Shown here: in pieces, positions 27,283 to 40,208 of the stretch
Position numbering within the stretch: position 1 is the first letter of the stretch
Layout of the letters: the number at the start of each line of letters is the position of its first letter
Assembly (NCBI GenBank): GCA_030142905.1
Contig: JASJOG010000093.1
Location: 868,001-932,000, forward strand
Direction of reading: 5' to 3'
Origin: Heliopora coerulea
Lineage: Eukaryota > Cnidaria > Anthozoa > Scleralcyonacea > Helioporidae
DNA: 64,000 nucleotides
Made by a program: the position numbers and the translations under genes
The notes under the pieces: model-generated
Databases searched by the model: none
Seen by the model: only the letters and a program-made list of their open reading frames with translations
What the model was told of the DNA's origin: nothing

Positions 27283-27696
27283 ACTCGAAAAACAGTTTTG
27301 AAGCCGTACCGCCTCAACCAGACACCACCGCTACCGTAAGAAGAAGCAAGTCGTTCTTGTGTGAAATACTAAGGAGTTTTCTTCCCAAGTAATCATGGAG
27401 AAGTACTTGAAACGATAAACAGCTGTTAAATAAGTTCGGTAATGACTAACGAGTGGTGCGCTTACATTATATCCTCCTACCTCGTTCACACCTACGAAAC
27501 ATCTTGAATTTAGTCTCTTGTAAAAATTATGTCGGATTTAGCTGTATAGTCATGTTTTTACTAGAAAAGCTTAAAAGTGCTTCTGGAAGGTTTTTCGTAA
27601 AGGAAAGTGTTATGGAAAATTCGTTCTATCAGCATGTCGATCCTTTTAAAACTTGTTTGATAAAACAGTTGTTAAATCCATTCCGTTTAGATAGCT

Positions 27697-27765
27697 CCTC
27701 TACCATTTTACCCTGCTCAACGCCAAACTATTTTAATCAACAGGGAGACATCTGGATCGGAAATA
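27697..27765 (+). repeat. Dispersed GGCTAACGCCAG-type repeat, copy 3' of POLR2B
   Basis: A diverged copy, CCCTGCTCAACGCCAAACTA, followed by AACAGGGAGACATCTGGATC. Confidence 0.5.
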
Positions 27766-27835
27766 GCTTGTCTGGTGTGAATATTCTATTAATCAATCCT
27801 GTTTGTTGCAGTTTTACATTTGTATTGTAGGATTG

Positions 27836-27915
27836 CACCAGTGCTGGTGGCCCAGTGGTAATGTGTTAGTGCACGTGCCTCGCACCACTGTGACTAGGAT
27901 TCGATTCCCGGCTCT
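27836..27915 (+). mobile_element. tRNA-derived SINE-like sequence
   Basis: A Pol III A-box-like TGGCCCAGTGG is followed about 52 bases later by a B-box-like GGATTCGATTCC. The spacing fits a tRNA-derived head. No full cloverleaf with a good anticodon arm can be drawn, so it reads as a SINE or tRNA pseudogene rather than a tRNA gene. Confidence 0.55.
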
Positions 27916-28239
27916 TTGCAGTTATCTAATTGAAGTTACCTACATCAGATATGAGGAGAGCGTTGTCCAGTTTGACTCTACCAATCATCGCAGGTTTTCG
28001 TCGGGTACTCCAGTTTTGGAAAAAGGATATAGTGCTGTGTTAGGAACATGAATGACGTTATTTCAATTGGAATAACGCCCAGAGGAAACACGAGGCATAG
28101 CCGAGTGTTATCAGGTATTTTTTCGGATGAAATGGCGTTATGAACGTTTCTATCACAGTACAGAGACCTGAAAGCTATTTTCTATTTGTTTCAATTTTTT
28201 TGTAATGGAATTAGCTGAGTTATTATACAGAATAATTGG

Positions 28240-28780
28240 ACTTTTCACTCAAAATGTCAGGTATTGATACGTTTTCATCCGCCCAATTTCGATGTAATTT
28301 TAGGTTGAAAATTTATCAGTTTGGAAATGAAAGTCGGTAGATTAGTCTGATAAATTTTAGATTAAATTAGCAGAGTGGTTATGGAGAATGATTTGATGGA
28401 TCTTCCCCCCAAAAATGTAAGATATTGCAACCTATTATTCTCGATATTTGGACGGAAAATTGCAGCAAAAATTTATCACTTTCTTAGACTAAGGTCTGTA
28501 CCTTATTCTGATGAACTTTTGACTAAATTAGTTAAGTTGCATTCGAGATTTAATCGATTTTTCTCATAAAACACGAGATATTGCAATTCCTTGCTCACAG
28601 GATTTCGAAGGTAATTTGTGGTGAAAATTTATCCGTTCAAACATGAAAATCAGGAAGTTAATGTGGTAAATTGTATATTAAATTAGTTGACTGGTTTCGG
28701 GGAATTATTTGATATTTTTACCCCAAAATGTGAGACATTGCAAATTATTTTTCACGTGATTTCGACGGTTGAAACCAATG
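28240..28780 (+). repeat. Degenerate tandem repeat, period about 155 bp
   Basis: Three diverged copies can be aligned by the phrase GATATTGCAA (near 28,421 and 28,576) or GACATTGCAA (28,733), preceded by CCCCAAAA-type text and by GAAAATTTATC. Short ORFs here come from the repeat. Confidence 0.65.
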
Positions 28781-30877
28781 CCCATGTAAAATTCTGGAGA
28801 GTCAAAATGGGTACCTATTTTGATTCATTAAAGACATCTACGTACTGCCTACATGACAGCTGTTTTGAAAACTACGCATAGCAACCCTACTGTGGTTAGT
28901 AAAGTATTCCTTTAGTAAATGCAGTTCACCGATCGCGCAGTCGTCGTATAGTCGTGGACGGCAATTTACGAACTTCGACCGGCTATTATGATCGCGTGCT
29001 TTGTTCATACGAAAGTGTACGAAAGAATCGATAATCTGTATTTGTTTACGGAAGTGTTGAAGTGTTATTATCGCTAAATATGGATTTTCATAGATGTATG
29101 GGCAGTTCCTCAAGGTATATTATAATAGTCTGCTAGTCCACAACTGTCAGCAGTTCTTTGTAAATTTAAAGTATGTCATGTCTTGTTCGTAGTGTTTTGG
29201 TTAGTTTGTTTAAATTGTAGTGTTAGACTAATACGATACAAATACTCTTAATAAATAAAAATAGTATTAGCACTGTAGCAGCTCTTAAGAGCGGTTTAAG
29301 GTGGCTAAATATCTTCGACGAAGGAACAGTTTTGTCGAAAGTTTAACCCTATTCTGCTGAGGTTTTTTTAAGGTTTTAGGGTTGAATTTTAGGAGAAGAA
29401 GGTTTGTTTTCTGCCAAAAAGACGTTGACGTTGCGTATTTCAAAACTGGTCATGGCTGGATCTTATTGTGTGTTTTATGCTCTGTGTTTTAGTAAACATT
29501 TAATCAATCTTCACTCATTTACAAAGCTAGAATAATCTCTGTTCATCCGCGCGCTTTTCTATTTTAAACTCTCCCCACTCTCCGCGCCCGAGCGCAACGT
29601 AATGTCAACAGTACTTATTACCAACATTGTGTGCTTCAACCTTTCATTTAAAATTTCCCTATTACTGTTTTTTTCATACTAGGGAAGTAAATGTAAATGT
29701 CAGCCACTTCCTATCACTGCATAGTTTCACATGATTATTGTCTACTATTATTGTTCACTGGTTTTTTTTCAAATAGAAAGCTTCTACAATTGGATATACA
29801 CAACAAAACCTCAAACTCTTGACACCCTCACAATGACTTTGCGAAGTCACCGTGTTGAATTTTTTCTCCTGGCCCAGGCTTTTTATTAAGCTTTTATTGA
29901 TGTTAAATTTTAACTGCGAAAGTTAAGAATTATGACAATAGATCGTTGGCTCACATGATCTTTATGAGTTTACTGTCAAGTTTAATGTTTTTATTTTTGG
30001 CAATGGACAAGTGGAAATAATATTAAGATGTTTTTGCATCCTTTTGCAGTTTTTATTGTGCAAAAAATTTAAGTTTTCATTTCCTTGTTCAATGGTATTA
30101 GATTGTAGTAATTCAAATATGACTGATTGGGGTGTCAGGAGTGATCATGTAGTCAGTATCCAAGTTCATGTGGCAGTCGGTTGAATTGAGCTTGCACTCC
30201 CCATCCAAAATTTTTTAGGTATGGCCCCACCTAGGCCTACTTAGAGCCAGTAAGGTCTATGTAAACAAACATAGTTTTTTTGGACCTACTTTGCCCTACT
30301 CAGCTCTGATTAGACCCACTTAGGTTGACTTTGAGTTTTTGACCAAGGCTACTTCAAACTATTTAGAGCTACTTAACTTGGTTTGAGCCTTCTTAGCCCA
30401 ATTTTGAGCTCAGAGAAATTTGGGCTGGTAAAACTCTGACACTTCCATCAAAACTCATCAAAAATACTGTGCCAAAAAGTTGTAAAAACGTAATAATTAT
30501 GTATTATTTAATTATACTGTATATAATTATGATATTTCACACTAACCTCCCCCCCCCCCATACAGGTGATATCTGACCCTGGCCTCCCTCATGAGAAATT
30601 TTTGCCCTCACTCTTATTAGAGCTATTTAGGACTGGTTAGATCCATACCTGACTCTCATGCCCTTCTGCATTTATTATATTTTTAAATAAAAATATTTAC
30701 CACCGAAAAAAAAAACAACCTTTGAAATACAGTATCTTCAAGAGTTCGTAATTTATTTTGAAGTTGTTCAGTTGGGTGTGGCGTTTAGTGCACATTCCCC
30801 TCGCTTTTCCCACGCATGATCACTGGATAATACAAAATACTGACACGTGTTGTGAACATGTGATTTTAAGTACGAAC
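28781..30877. other. Gene-free stretch
   Basis: AT-rich DNA with no exon recognised. The POLR2B 3' UTR may extend into the region before it; an AATAAA cluster occurs near 29,250. From about 30,215 to 30,420 there is loosely repetitive text built on CCTACTTAGAGC-like words, without a clean period. Confidence 0.4.
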
Positions 30878-30961
30878 AAGAACGTTGAAGTGTTGAACAA
30901 GGACGTTGAAGTGTTGAACAAGGACGTTGAAGTGTTGAACAAGGACGTTGAAGTGTAGAAC
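30878..30961 (+). repeat. 21-bp tandem repeat, four copies
   Basis: Four copies of a 21-base unit (AAGGACGTTGAAGTGTTGAAC and variants). In frame it encodes the heptad NKDVEVL repeated, which lies at the end of a 66-codon ORF (30758-30958). There is no other evidence of a gene. Confidence 0.9.
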
Positions 30962-31439
30962 AAGATAGGAAACTTCGACGGCTGTGGCGCTTTGTTTTTT
31001 TGGTAAATTTTCCTTACAGAAATGACATGTGCACTTTAAAAGCGTCGGCTATTACTTTCTGAGCGAAAAGCTAAAGGAGTTGTCGGACATACAGAAACGA
31101 CATGTGAACTTTAAAAGCGTCAACTGTTACTTTCTGAGCGGAAAGCTAAATGAATTGTTGGAATAAATGAATTGAGAAACTTTTAAAGCAAGTTCCTGTT
31201 GAAGAACAGAGCAGAAAACACAGAAAGAAGACAAACTGTAGAATTTACTACAAATGGCTTGGGCAAAACGTGACTTAGAACAAATTCTTGGAGCTCACCC
31301 TAGACACAAAGAAATCAAGTACAGTTTGTGAAAGAAAATGCTTGTGAAACATGAGATTAACAATTACTTCGAACACATACGAGACAACAAAGTAAAGGTG
31401 AGATGCCAAGCAGTTTGATGTTTGAGCAACGTGAGACCT

Positions 31440-31530
31440 TAGACATATTAAGGTAGATGAACGATCTTCAAGCTCGATACTCAGAAAATGATTTCTGAGC
31501 CCCAGACGGGGATCGAACCCGCAACCTTCA
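31440..31530 (-). mobile_element. tRNA-derived SINE, truncated copy
   Basis: On the minus strand, GCGGGTTCGATCCCCGTC (B box) is followed by GGGGCTCAGAAATCATTTTC and TGAGTATCGAGCTTGA. The same order is found at 49,200-49,325. The 5' half with an A box is missing. Confidence 0.65.
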
Positions 31531-31779
31531 GAACAACCAAGTCGCTGAAAATGCCGTTTTAGGTTTTGTCTATTGCAGCATATTGTGTGTGTTCGGTATG
31601 AAGTGGTGAAATCAGTGGTAATTTCTTCATGTAGTTCTTTTAATATTATCTTAACACATTTAGCATGTCTCATTAGCCAAAATATTATTTTCGTAGCTGT
31701 TTAGTTCAATATTCTGTACATCACGAATGCAGTACGATGTACAGTGTATCATAATATCCCCAACTGAATGATGCAAATA

Positions 31780-31900
31780 TATGTAGCGACTTGAAAGATT
31801 TTATTATGAAATTAAGCAATAAATACATTTTTATTAAAAATGGACGACGTTTCGACGATAACTCACTTCGTCATTTTCAATTCAAATAAAATGTTTAAAC
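31780..31900 (+). repeat. Retroelement-end-like segment
   Basis: GGACGACGTTTCGACGATAA then CTCACTTCGTCATTTTCA resembles the cytosine/guanine-punctuated ends often seen in Penelope-like and related elements. No coding part is attached. The assignment is inferred from style only. Confidence 0.3.
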
Positions 31901-33099
31901 AAGGCCCATTTACAGAAGGTAAAATTACAAATTAAAATGTGTTGAAAGCTAAGACAAATAAATGCGTTGAAGCATAAAATAAACTGTAAAATTTGTACAT
32001 GTATAAAGAATAAATTACGTCAAATAATTTAGCTCTAGCTTATTATCCTGAATGCAGTGTAGTCAGGAAGGTACCAAAGCATGCAAAAAATTGTAGACAT
32101 ACAGTGCTGGAAGATGCCTGTTCCTAAATAGAGTCAAATTCATACTTTGAATGGCAGAAGAAAGCCAGAGGATTTTGCTTAAACTTGCCTTCTAATTCAG
32201 CACGTGGCAGTGAGATTGAATTACAGTTTTCAGGTCATCAATCATACTCATCATTTTAATTTGCAGAAATTGAAGGCCACCATTGCTAACAAAAAGATTT
32301 GAAGTTATTAAATATACTTTAATCTTGACTAAATTTTGATAATTCTGTTTAGGATCATCAATGTGTATGCCTACAAAACGTTAATACAGGAACAATATAT
32401 GTGCCGACAGAAAACACGAGGTGAGCAAGATGGTGAAATAAAGTATTTGGGACAAAAGGCTTGTGGAAAATGTGACAAAGAACAAAGTTGTGGAATGTAA
32501 TTATACAAGACAATGAAATGAATCAACAAAATTTCAAGACATAAGGCTTGTGGAAATGTGATACAGAGCAAATTCATGAACCAAGTCACAAACAACAAAA
32601 CAAAGGTGAGTTGCCAAGTCACTAAAAATGATGTTACGTTTTATCTGTTAAAACATTGTACATGTTTTGTATCAATTACCACAATGAAATTAACACTAAC
32701 TTCTTTATGTATTTTTTAATCCTAAACCACAACTGTGGAGTGAATGTCTTACCCTTTTTGTAATTCATGTGCTTGCTAAATAGTGTTACAGCCCAAGTTT
32801 GCTACCAGATATGTTATAAATACTGTGTAAATCAGAAGGGTATTGAAAATTTGAGAAAGTTAGAGGCATACAATGCTCAAAGTATAGTCAAATCCATACT
32901 TTGAATGGCAGAAATGGTACAAACGATTTTGCACAAGTGTGCAAAATAGATGAGTTTTTATCAACAAGGTTGAATTCCTGTTTTCAGACCATCAATGAAA
33001 TTCATTATTGAAATTTGTAGAACTTGGAGACCACTATTCTTGCTGAGGTTGCATTTATTGCATGTACTTACTACTATCTGAACCAGCTTGTACAGGATC

Positions 33100-35550
33100 C
33101 GCTTGTAATACTTTTTTTTTCAAAATATGACTTTACAGAGGAAATGAGCAATTGACCTTCATTTCTTTCCATAGAGCAGTGGCTGACTGATGAAACTGAC
33201 AATGTTCCACCCAGATGATGTTGAAAATCTGATTTGCTGGACTATACTGAACTATGCTGAACTATGCTATTCATGTCATTCAAGTCTCCAATCATGAGAA
33301 TAATGTCCCCAACAAGCGAGCACTTGAGGCGCCCCTATCCCACTCTCAAAATACAATACAAGCAAGTACCAGTGTCTGACACAGAGTAGCACACACACAG
33401 AGCTTATGGCCAAAAGACCTTACCGGTGGTGATCGGGTGCGTTTCACGACGCGTAGACTTCCACCTAAAAGGATCCGAATGAGCAGCTCTCATCTGCCGG
33501 CCACAGACAAACTGAAACACCTCATAAACGTTTCCTTAAATCCCCTTTGACTTTCCAGTTCACATACATCGACCGGGACCCAACGCTCTGAAGACCTCGG
33601 CTGGCAAGGTGATGGTGCACCATCTATGATGGGTGCCGCGTGATCGAAAGCTGCCATAGGATTGGAGGGGCGGGGTTACCAGTCTCCAGACCACAATTCC
33701 ATTCACACATGTTTCCGCACCCGGCCTCGTGCAACCATGTAGCCAAGTGTAGCCACGTAGCCACGTACAACCATGTAGCCAAGTGATTCCATCAATCCAG
33801 TTGGAGCTCCATCAGCAAGGATTTCACAGGTGAGGTTTTCAGTCACAAGTTTAGTGCAAAACTAAATGCAAATGGTGGACATTCTACCTAATTCCATGAT
33901 TTTAACCAGGTCAATGTCCATTAAAGTTATCTGTACAATATTAGTGAAACTTGTTGTGATTGGATTATTTATTGTAGCAGTGGTGTTGTGGGTTTGTTGG
34001 TTTGATGATAGTACTAGTTGCAGTTGGGATTATGAATATTCTGGAGTTGTGATTACAAGGGTTCTCCAGCATTGATTTGATGCTTGAAAATCCTTGAAAG
34101 TACTTGGATTTGGGGGGAAAAAAACCCCAAAAAAACCAAAAAAAAAAGGCCCTGCAAAGTTTGTGAATGCCAATAAAAGTCCTCAAAAAGTGCTTGAATT
34201 TTATGTTTGTGGTACTATCAACAATTAAACATTGTCTAGTCTCCTAACTTCAAATAATGAAACTATTTGTGTGTGTTAAGACTTTCATGTTGTACTTAGA
34301 AATTTTAGTTATTTTATCAATATTAATTTATTTAGTGAAATAAAGAGTTTACATTGTTTATCATCTTAAAAAGCAAATTATGTACCAGCTTCAAGCTTTG
34401 AATTTACTTGAAAAGTCTTTGAAAGCTCTTGATAATGCTCTTGAATTTCAAGTTGGTTTGAGGGAGGGACCCCAGTAGTAGATATTGTTTGATAACATTG
34501 GTTATTGATTCAGAAGTTGTAGTCCTGAAGTTTCCAGTAAGTGATTAGAGTTGGGTATAAAGAGAAATGTGGTTACATACAAATTTTTGATACTTTGATT
34601 AGCTAACAATGACAATGATCCGGTGTAAATATTGAGATGGCCAAGCATGATAGACTTACCTTAATTGTATGTCGTGAAGTGTTTCATGAAAGAAAAAATT
34701 TTCATTAGAATAAAGTATTAAAAGTTTCATGAATTTTCTAAGTACATACTCAAATTAACATTTTGATGATTATTAAATGTATTTGCATTATTTTGTTCTT
34801 GTGCTATCTAGCTCCTTGAGTATTAAAGAATGCTTACTGATGCCATGAAATGTCCATAAGATGTCCTTGAAATAAGGCAATGAATACAGTGTGAGTCAAG
34901 ACACACGCCAATTAATTGGATTGTGAAGGAAAAGTATCAGAATAATAAGCTTCCCTGATACTCCATAAATACTGACTCCATTAACAACCAAGTATGGTAT
35001 ATTGAAGCATGGGATCCAATGACATTGAACTAGCATTGAAATTCTTGATTACCTAACCAACAGATATACAGTAAAGAAATCAGTTTATAGCAAGTCCATC
35101 CAGAATGTAAGGAGATGGGTTTTAGTTGGATATATGACAGGAAACCATGGAAAATCATGGATGAGATCAAATGGAAAGTTTGGTATGGTATATGGTATGT
35201 AAAAATACCTCTTTTCATGACATATTCACAGACATATTTAAAAGTGGACTATGGCAATGCATGGCTTGTTCTTCTTTGACAAGAGATTTATCAAGTTTTG
35301 ATAGATTACAATTCAGTCAACATAAGCAGCATATATACCTTTGTTCATTCCAGGTATTCACTAATTTCCATAGGCATTGCAAAGGGGGGACAGGTCCCCC
35401 ATTTCATACCAGTATATTGATCCCATTGAACAATTAAATTATTGTTTTGTGTTCTGGATCTTGGCAACATTCGTTTCTACAACCAAGGTTTTCTTGGTGC
35501 AATATTGAACAAACACTCATTGCCATTTACCCAGTAATCCCAAATGATGT
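33100..35550. other. Non-coding stretch within the array region
   Basis: This part is not cassette-like. About 33,290-33,800 is more GC-rich and includes short direct repeats built on AACCATGTAGCCAAGTG. About 34,075-34,460 has recurring CTTGAAAGTACTTG-like words. No gene recognised. Confidence 0.35.
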
Positions 35551-35579
35551 TACTTACGGTAGTTATGAGCACCAAGACC

Positions 35580-35930
35580 GCTGACCATCCGGGTATGCCA
35601 GATACCATTGTGGCAAACCCATTGAACTCTAAAAAGACTGGAACGATACTTGCAAACTGTATTATGAAGTCAACATCGAGGCTGACATGTCAGTCAATTT
35701 GCAGGTTGTTCCAGTCCCCTACGTGATAAAAATGCAACCAATTGCAAAAGACTTAACCTGAATCGGGAGTTTTTGACAGTTTTCTTATTTATCCTTTGTA
35801 AGTATAGTACAATGTTTGTAGGACTGCATATTTGTCAGAATTAACTGTCAACAAAAAGTAAAAGTTCAATACAACTGACAGAACTTTTCCCCACACATAA
35901 TTTTGACCTACATGGTTGCCCCCAATAAAT
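35580..35930 (-). mobile_element. Foldback element, copy related to 57,560-58,140
   Basis: Read on the minus strand, this region matches the element in FNTA intron 5: GTAGGGGACTGG, ACCTGCAAATTG, GTTCCAGTC, ATGCAGTCCTA and GGCAACCATGTAGGTCAA all recur in rearranged but overlapping order. It is non-coding and probably a non-autonomous DNA element. Confidence 0.6.
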
Positions 35931-36679
35931 TAACCTTTACAACACCACTGCTAATATGTATAGCAATCTCAAGTAGGCTTCCTGCCATATCTTGAATACT
36001 ATGTAGTCAGAAAAACACTGAAGCTTTTAAATAAACTTGCAAACATGGAATACAGTACCCAATGGTACCTGTTCCAAAGTAAATTAAATGCTGTACATTG
36101 ATTAGAGAAAGTAAAGAGGATTTTTGTGTAAGTTTGCCTTGTAGTTCAGCATTTAGGAACAAGGTTGAATTCTGGTTTTCAAATCATCAATGAAATTAAT
36201 AATTTGTGCAGAACTTGGAGACAGCCATTTGTTGTGAAAGAGTGTACAGCTATTACATGTAAGTTAATCTTGAGTGCATTTACTCATTTCATTTTAGGAA
36301 CAATGGAGGCATATCACTACATTAACATATATGGCTACAGAAAACACAAGATGTGAAAGATAATGAAATAAAGTAATTGACTTTAAGACATCAGGCCTGT
36401 GGAAAATGTGACATAGAAAAAATTCATAACATGTATGGCTACAGAAAACAAAGGATGTGAAAGATGGTGAAATAAAGTATTTGAGACAAAAGCCCTGTGG
36501 AAAATGTGAAGTGAACAAATTTTTGGAACCTGTACAAGACAATGAAATAAAGGTGAGATGCAACAACTTTTGATATTCAATACATTTAAGTGCATGAGAG
36601 ATTCTCCCAAAAACTTAACGCTCAATATCCGTGAGGATGTGCATTTGAATTAGATTAAACAAGCATACTGTTCTCAGTT

Positions 36680-36760
36680 GACTTGATAGCTCAACTGGTA
36701 GAGCAGCGGTCCGGAAACCGGAAGATGCGAGTTTGAATCACGCTCAAGTCAAGTTTTCCA
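36680..36760 (+). mobile_element. tRNA-like module (SINE or tRNA pseudogene), copy 1
   Basis: GACTTGATAGCTCAACTGG begins a tRNA-like sequence of about 72 bases. The acceptor strands GACTTGA and TCAAGTC pair fully and the D stem GCTC/GAGC is intact. The T loop is changed (TTTGAAT) and the anticodon arm is weak. Downstream text TTTAGGTCAATTCATGAAAT is shared with the copies near 37,970 and 38,950. Confidence 0.6.
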
Positions 36761-37969
36761 GTTGACTTCATCATTTTAGGTCAATTCATGAAATGTTGTG
36801 AACTAGGTGAAGTCAATCCCGTACTTTGAGTGGCAGAAAAAGTACTGAGGATTTTTCGTAAGTGACATGGTAGACGTTTCTTACCGCTTTTTGAATTCCC
36901 GGTCTTTAGTAATAAGGGTTCAGTCCCGAGTGGACTACCAGCGATACCCTGAATACTGTGAAGTCAGAATTTTGACTTTTTCACAAATTATTAGAAACGT
37001 ACATCGCTAAAAGGTGCCTTGTCCTTTGTAAAGTCAATGTCGTACATGTCCTTTGACTGATAAACAAGTGCTGAGTGATTCACATGGGTTTTGCCTTATG
37101 ACTCTGCATTTAGTAACAAGTTGAATTCCTATTTTCAAATCATCAATTAAATTAATCAAATGCGCCAAATCTGGAGACGGCCATTGCCTGCAAGAGCGTT
37201 TGCAGTTGTTGAATAAGTCTTGAGAGCATATACTCATTTCTGTGTAGGAACAAGAGAGGCATATCACTACATTAACATATATGGCTACAGAAAACACAAG
37301 ATGTGAAAGATGGTGAAATAAAGTACTCGAGACATCAGGTCTGTGGAAAATGTGATAGAAGAAATTCATAATATATATGGCTACAGAAAAATCAAGATGT
37401 GAAGATGGTGAAATGAACTATTTGAGACAAAAGCCTTGTGGAAAATGTGACGTGAACAAATTTTTGGGAACGTGTGCAAGACAATGAAGCAAAGGTGAGA
37501 TGCAACAACTTTTGATATTTGGTACAACATTTAAGTGCACCAAAGGTTCTTGCGACAACTTAACCATAGGTCATAGGTGTAGAGTTTTTCTATTCCCAGG
37601 GGAGGCTAAAACCGAAAGTGGAAATGCATGACTCCACGAGTGGTGAGTTATTTGTTGCTAAGATTTCAAATTTCGTTGTTGGATTTAGCTCATTTTTTCT
37701 GGTACATCATGGGTACTAATGGCTTGATGAAATAATAAGGCTTTGATGCTTATATTACTCCAACCAACACGTCAGTAACCGTGGCATTCGAGAATCACGT
37801 ATCAATTAATGTAAAATCACTGGGGAGCTAAGCCTCCCCCAAACAATTTCTGATGGGACTGAAGGCCCTTAGCCCCCACTTATACTTCACGTCTATGACG
37901 TTAAGGCTCGATATCCGTGAGGACGTGCTCTTAAATTGGATAAAACGAACATACCGTTCCCATTTGACT

Positions 37970-38050
37970 CGATAGTTCAATTTAGGTGGGGCAGCGCTCC
38001 GGTAGGCGGTAACCCAATGATGCGTCTTCGAACCCCGCTCTAGTCAACTT
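37970..38050 (+). mobile_element. tRNA-like module, degenerate copy 2
   Basis: GACTCGATAGTTCAATTTAG through TTCGAACCCCGCTCTAGTCA. The acceptor stem has a mismatch and the D and anticodon arms are disrupted. Confidence 0.5.
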
Positions 38051-38944
38051 TCCTAGTTGACTTTATCAGTGTAGGTCAATTCGTGAAATATTCTGTTTAT
38101 GTTACTCTGAGGATGGTTCTGAACCAGGTGAAGTCAATCCCGTACTTTGAGTGGCAGAAAAAGTACTGAGGATTTTTCGTACATGACATGAAGGACGTTT
38201 CTTTCCGCTTATTGTGTTCCTGGTCTTCAGTAATAAGGGTTCAGTCCCGAGTGGACTGCCAGCCATACCTTGAATACTGTGTAGTCAGAATTTCGAATGT
38301 TTTACAAAATATCAGAGACATACAGTGCTAAAAGGTGCCTTGTCTTTGGTCAAATCGATGCCGTACATGTCCTTTGACTGATAAATAAAGTACAGAGTGT
38401 TTTGCATGGGCTTAGCCTTGTAGCTCTGCATTTAGCAACGTGTTGAATTCCTATTATAAGATCATCAATTAAATTAATCAGTTGCGCCGAATCTGGAGAC
38501 TGTCGTTGCCTGCAAGAAGGTTTGCAGTTGTTGAATTAGTCTTGAGGGCATTTTCTCATTTCTGTTTAGGAACAAGGGAGGCGTATCACTACATCAACAT
38601 ATATGGCTACAGAACTTATAAGATGTGAAAGTTGGTGAAATAAAGTAATTGAGACATAAGGCCTGTGGAAAATGTGACGTAGAAGAAAATCATAACATAA
38701 CATATGGCTACAGAAAAATCAGAATGTGAAGATGGTGAAATGAAGTATTTGGGACAAAAGCCTTGTAGAAAATGTGATGTGAACAAATTTTTGGAACATG
38801 TACAGGACAATGAAATAAAGGTGAGATACCACAACATTTGATATTTGATACAACATTTACGTGCACGAGAGATTCTCGCGACAACTTAACGCTCGATATC
38901 CGCGAGGATGTGCACTTAAATTGGGTAAAACGAGCATACTGCTC

Positions 38945-39012
38945 CCAGTTGACTCGATAGAACAGCGGCCCGGAAACCCGAAGATGCGAGTTCGAATCCC
39001 GCTCTAGTCAAC
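38945..39012 (+). mobile_element. tRNA-like module, deleted copy 3
   Basis: GACTCGATAG is followed directly by AACAGCGG, so the D arm is deleted. The B box GTTCGAATCCC is intact. Confidence 0.5.
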
Positions 39013-40092
39013 TTGTGTAGCTGATTTTATCAATGTAGGTCAATTCATGAAATATTCTGTTCATGTTACCCTGAGGATGATTCTGAACTGGATGAAGTCT
39101 ATCCTGAGTGGCAGAAAAACTACAGAGCATTTTTCGTACATGACATGGTAGACGTTTCTTTCCGCTTATTGTGTTCCTGGTCTTCAGTAATAAGGGTTCA
39201 GTCCCGAGTGGACTACCAGCCATAGCTTGAAGACTGTGTAGTCAGAATTTTAAATGTTTCACAAAATGTTAGAGACGTACGTTGCTAAAAGGTGCCTTGT
39301 ACGTGTCCTTTGACTGATAAAAGAAGTACAAAGTTTTTCGCATGGGTATTGCCTTGTGGCTCTGCGTTTAGCAACGTGTTGAATTCGTATTTTCAAATCT
39401 TCAATTCAATTAATCAGTTGCGCTGAATGTGGAGACTACCGCTGCCTGCAAGGTTTGCAGTTGTTGAATTAGTCTTGAGAGCATTTACTCATTTCTGTTT
39501 AGAAACAAAAGAGGCATATCACTACATTAACATAGATGGCTACAGAAAACACAAGATGCGAAAGATTGTGAACGAAAGTATTTGTGACATCAAACTTGTG
39601 GAAAATGCGACTTAAAACGAAGTCTTGGAACACGTACGAGACATGGAAATGAAGTATTTGAGACGTAAAGCCTGTGGAAAATGTGACATAGAAGAAATTC
39701 TTACCGTAACATATATGGCTACAGAAAACACAGGATGTGAAAGATGGTGAAATGAAGTATTTGAGACAATAGCCTTGTGGAAAATGTGAAGTGAACAAAT
39801 TTTTGGAGCCATGTACGAGACAGTGAAATAAAGGTGAGATGCAACAACTTTTGACATTCGATACATTTAAGTGCACGAGAGATTCTCCCGACAACTTAAC
39901 GCTCGATATCCGTGAGGATGTACATTTAAATTGGATAAAACGAGCACACTGTTTTCAGTTGACTCAATAGCTCAACTCGATAGCTCAGGAAAATTACTTA
40001 TTGTGGATGTTTAGAATCAAGTAATGAAATTAATGCTAATTTCTTTATGTATTTTTTAATATTATCTTATTACTTCTAGCATGTCCTTAAAG

Positions 40093-40208
40093 CTGCATTA
40101 ACTCTTTAATGCCCAGGTCTCATCCATGCACCTAGTAAAATTGTCTGGAATTAGCCAGCGTAGAAAATTATGCTAATTGCCATTAAACCATTGCCCCTTA
40201 ATGGGTTA
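40093..40208 (+). repeat. Palindromic-ended dispersed repeat
   Basis: TTAACTCTTTAATGCCC at one end and CCCCTTAATGGGTTAA at the other bracket a middle with AATTAGCCAGCGTAGAAAAT. This is the reverse-type layout of the GGCTAACGCCAG family, with complementary ends. Confidence 0.6.

Noticed and set aside
36680..36760. Functional tRNA gene
   Set aside because: Acceptor and D stems pair but the anticodon and T arms are defective, and several decayed copies lie nearby, so a tRNA-derived repeat is more likely.
36294..39894. Several minus-strand ORFs of 70-131 codons with similar Phe/His/Ser-rich peptides
   Set aside because: They are the repeated 104-bp unit read backwards. The frame changes between copies and no start or splice context is shared.
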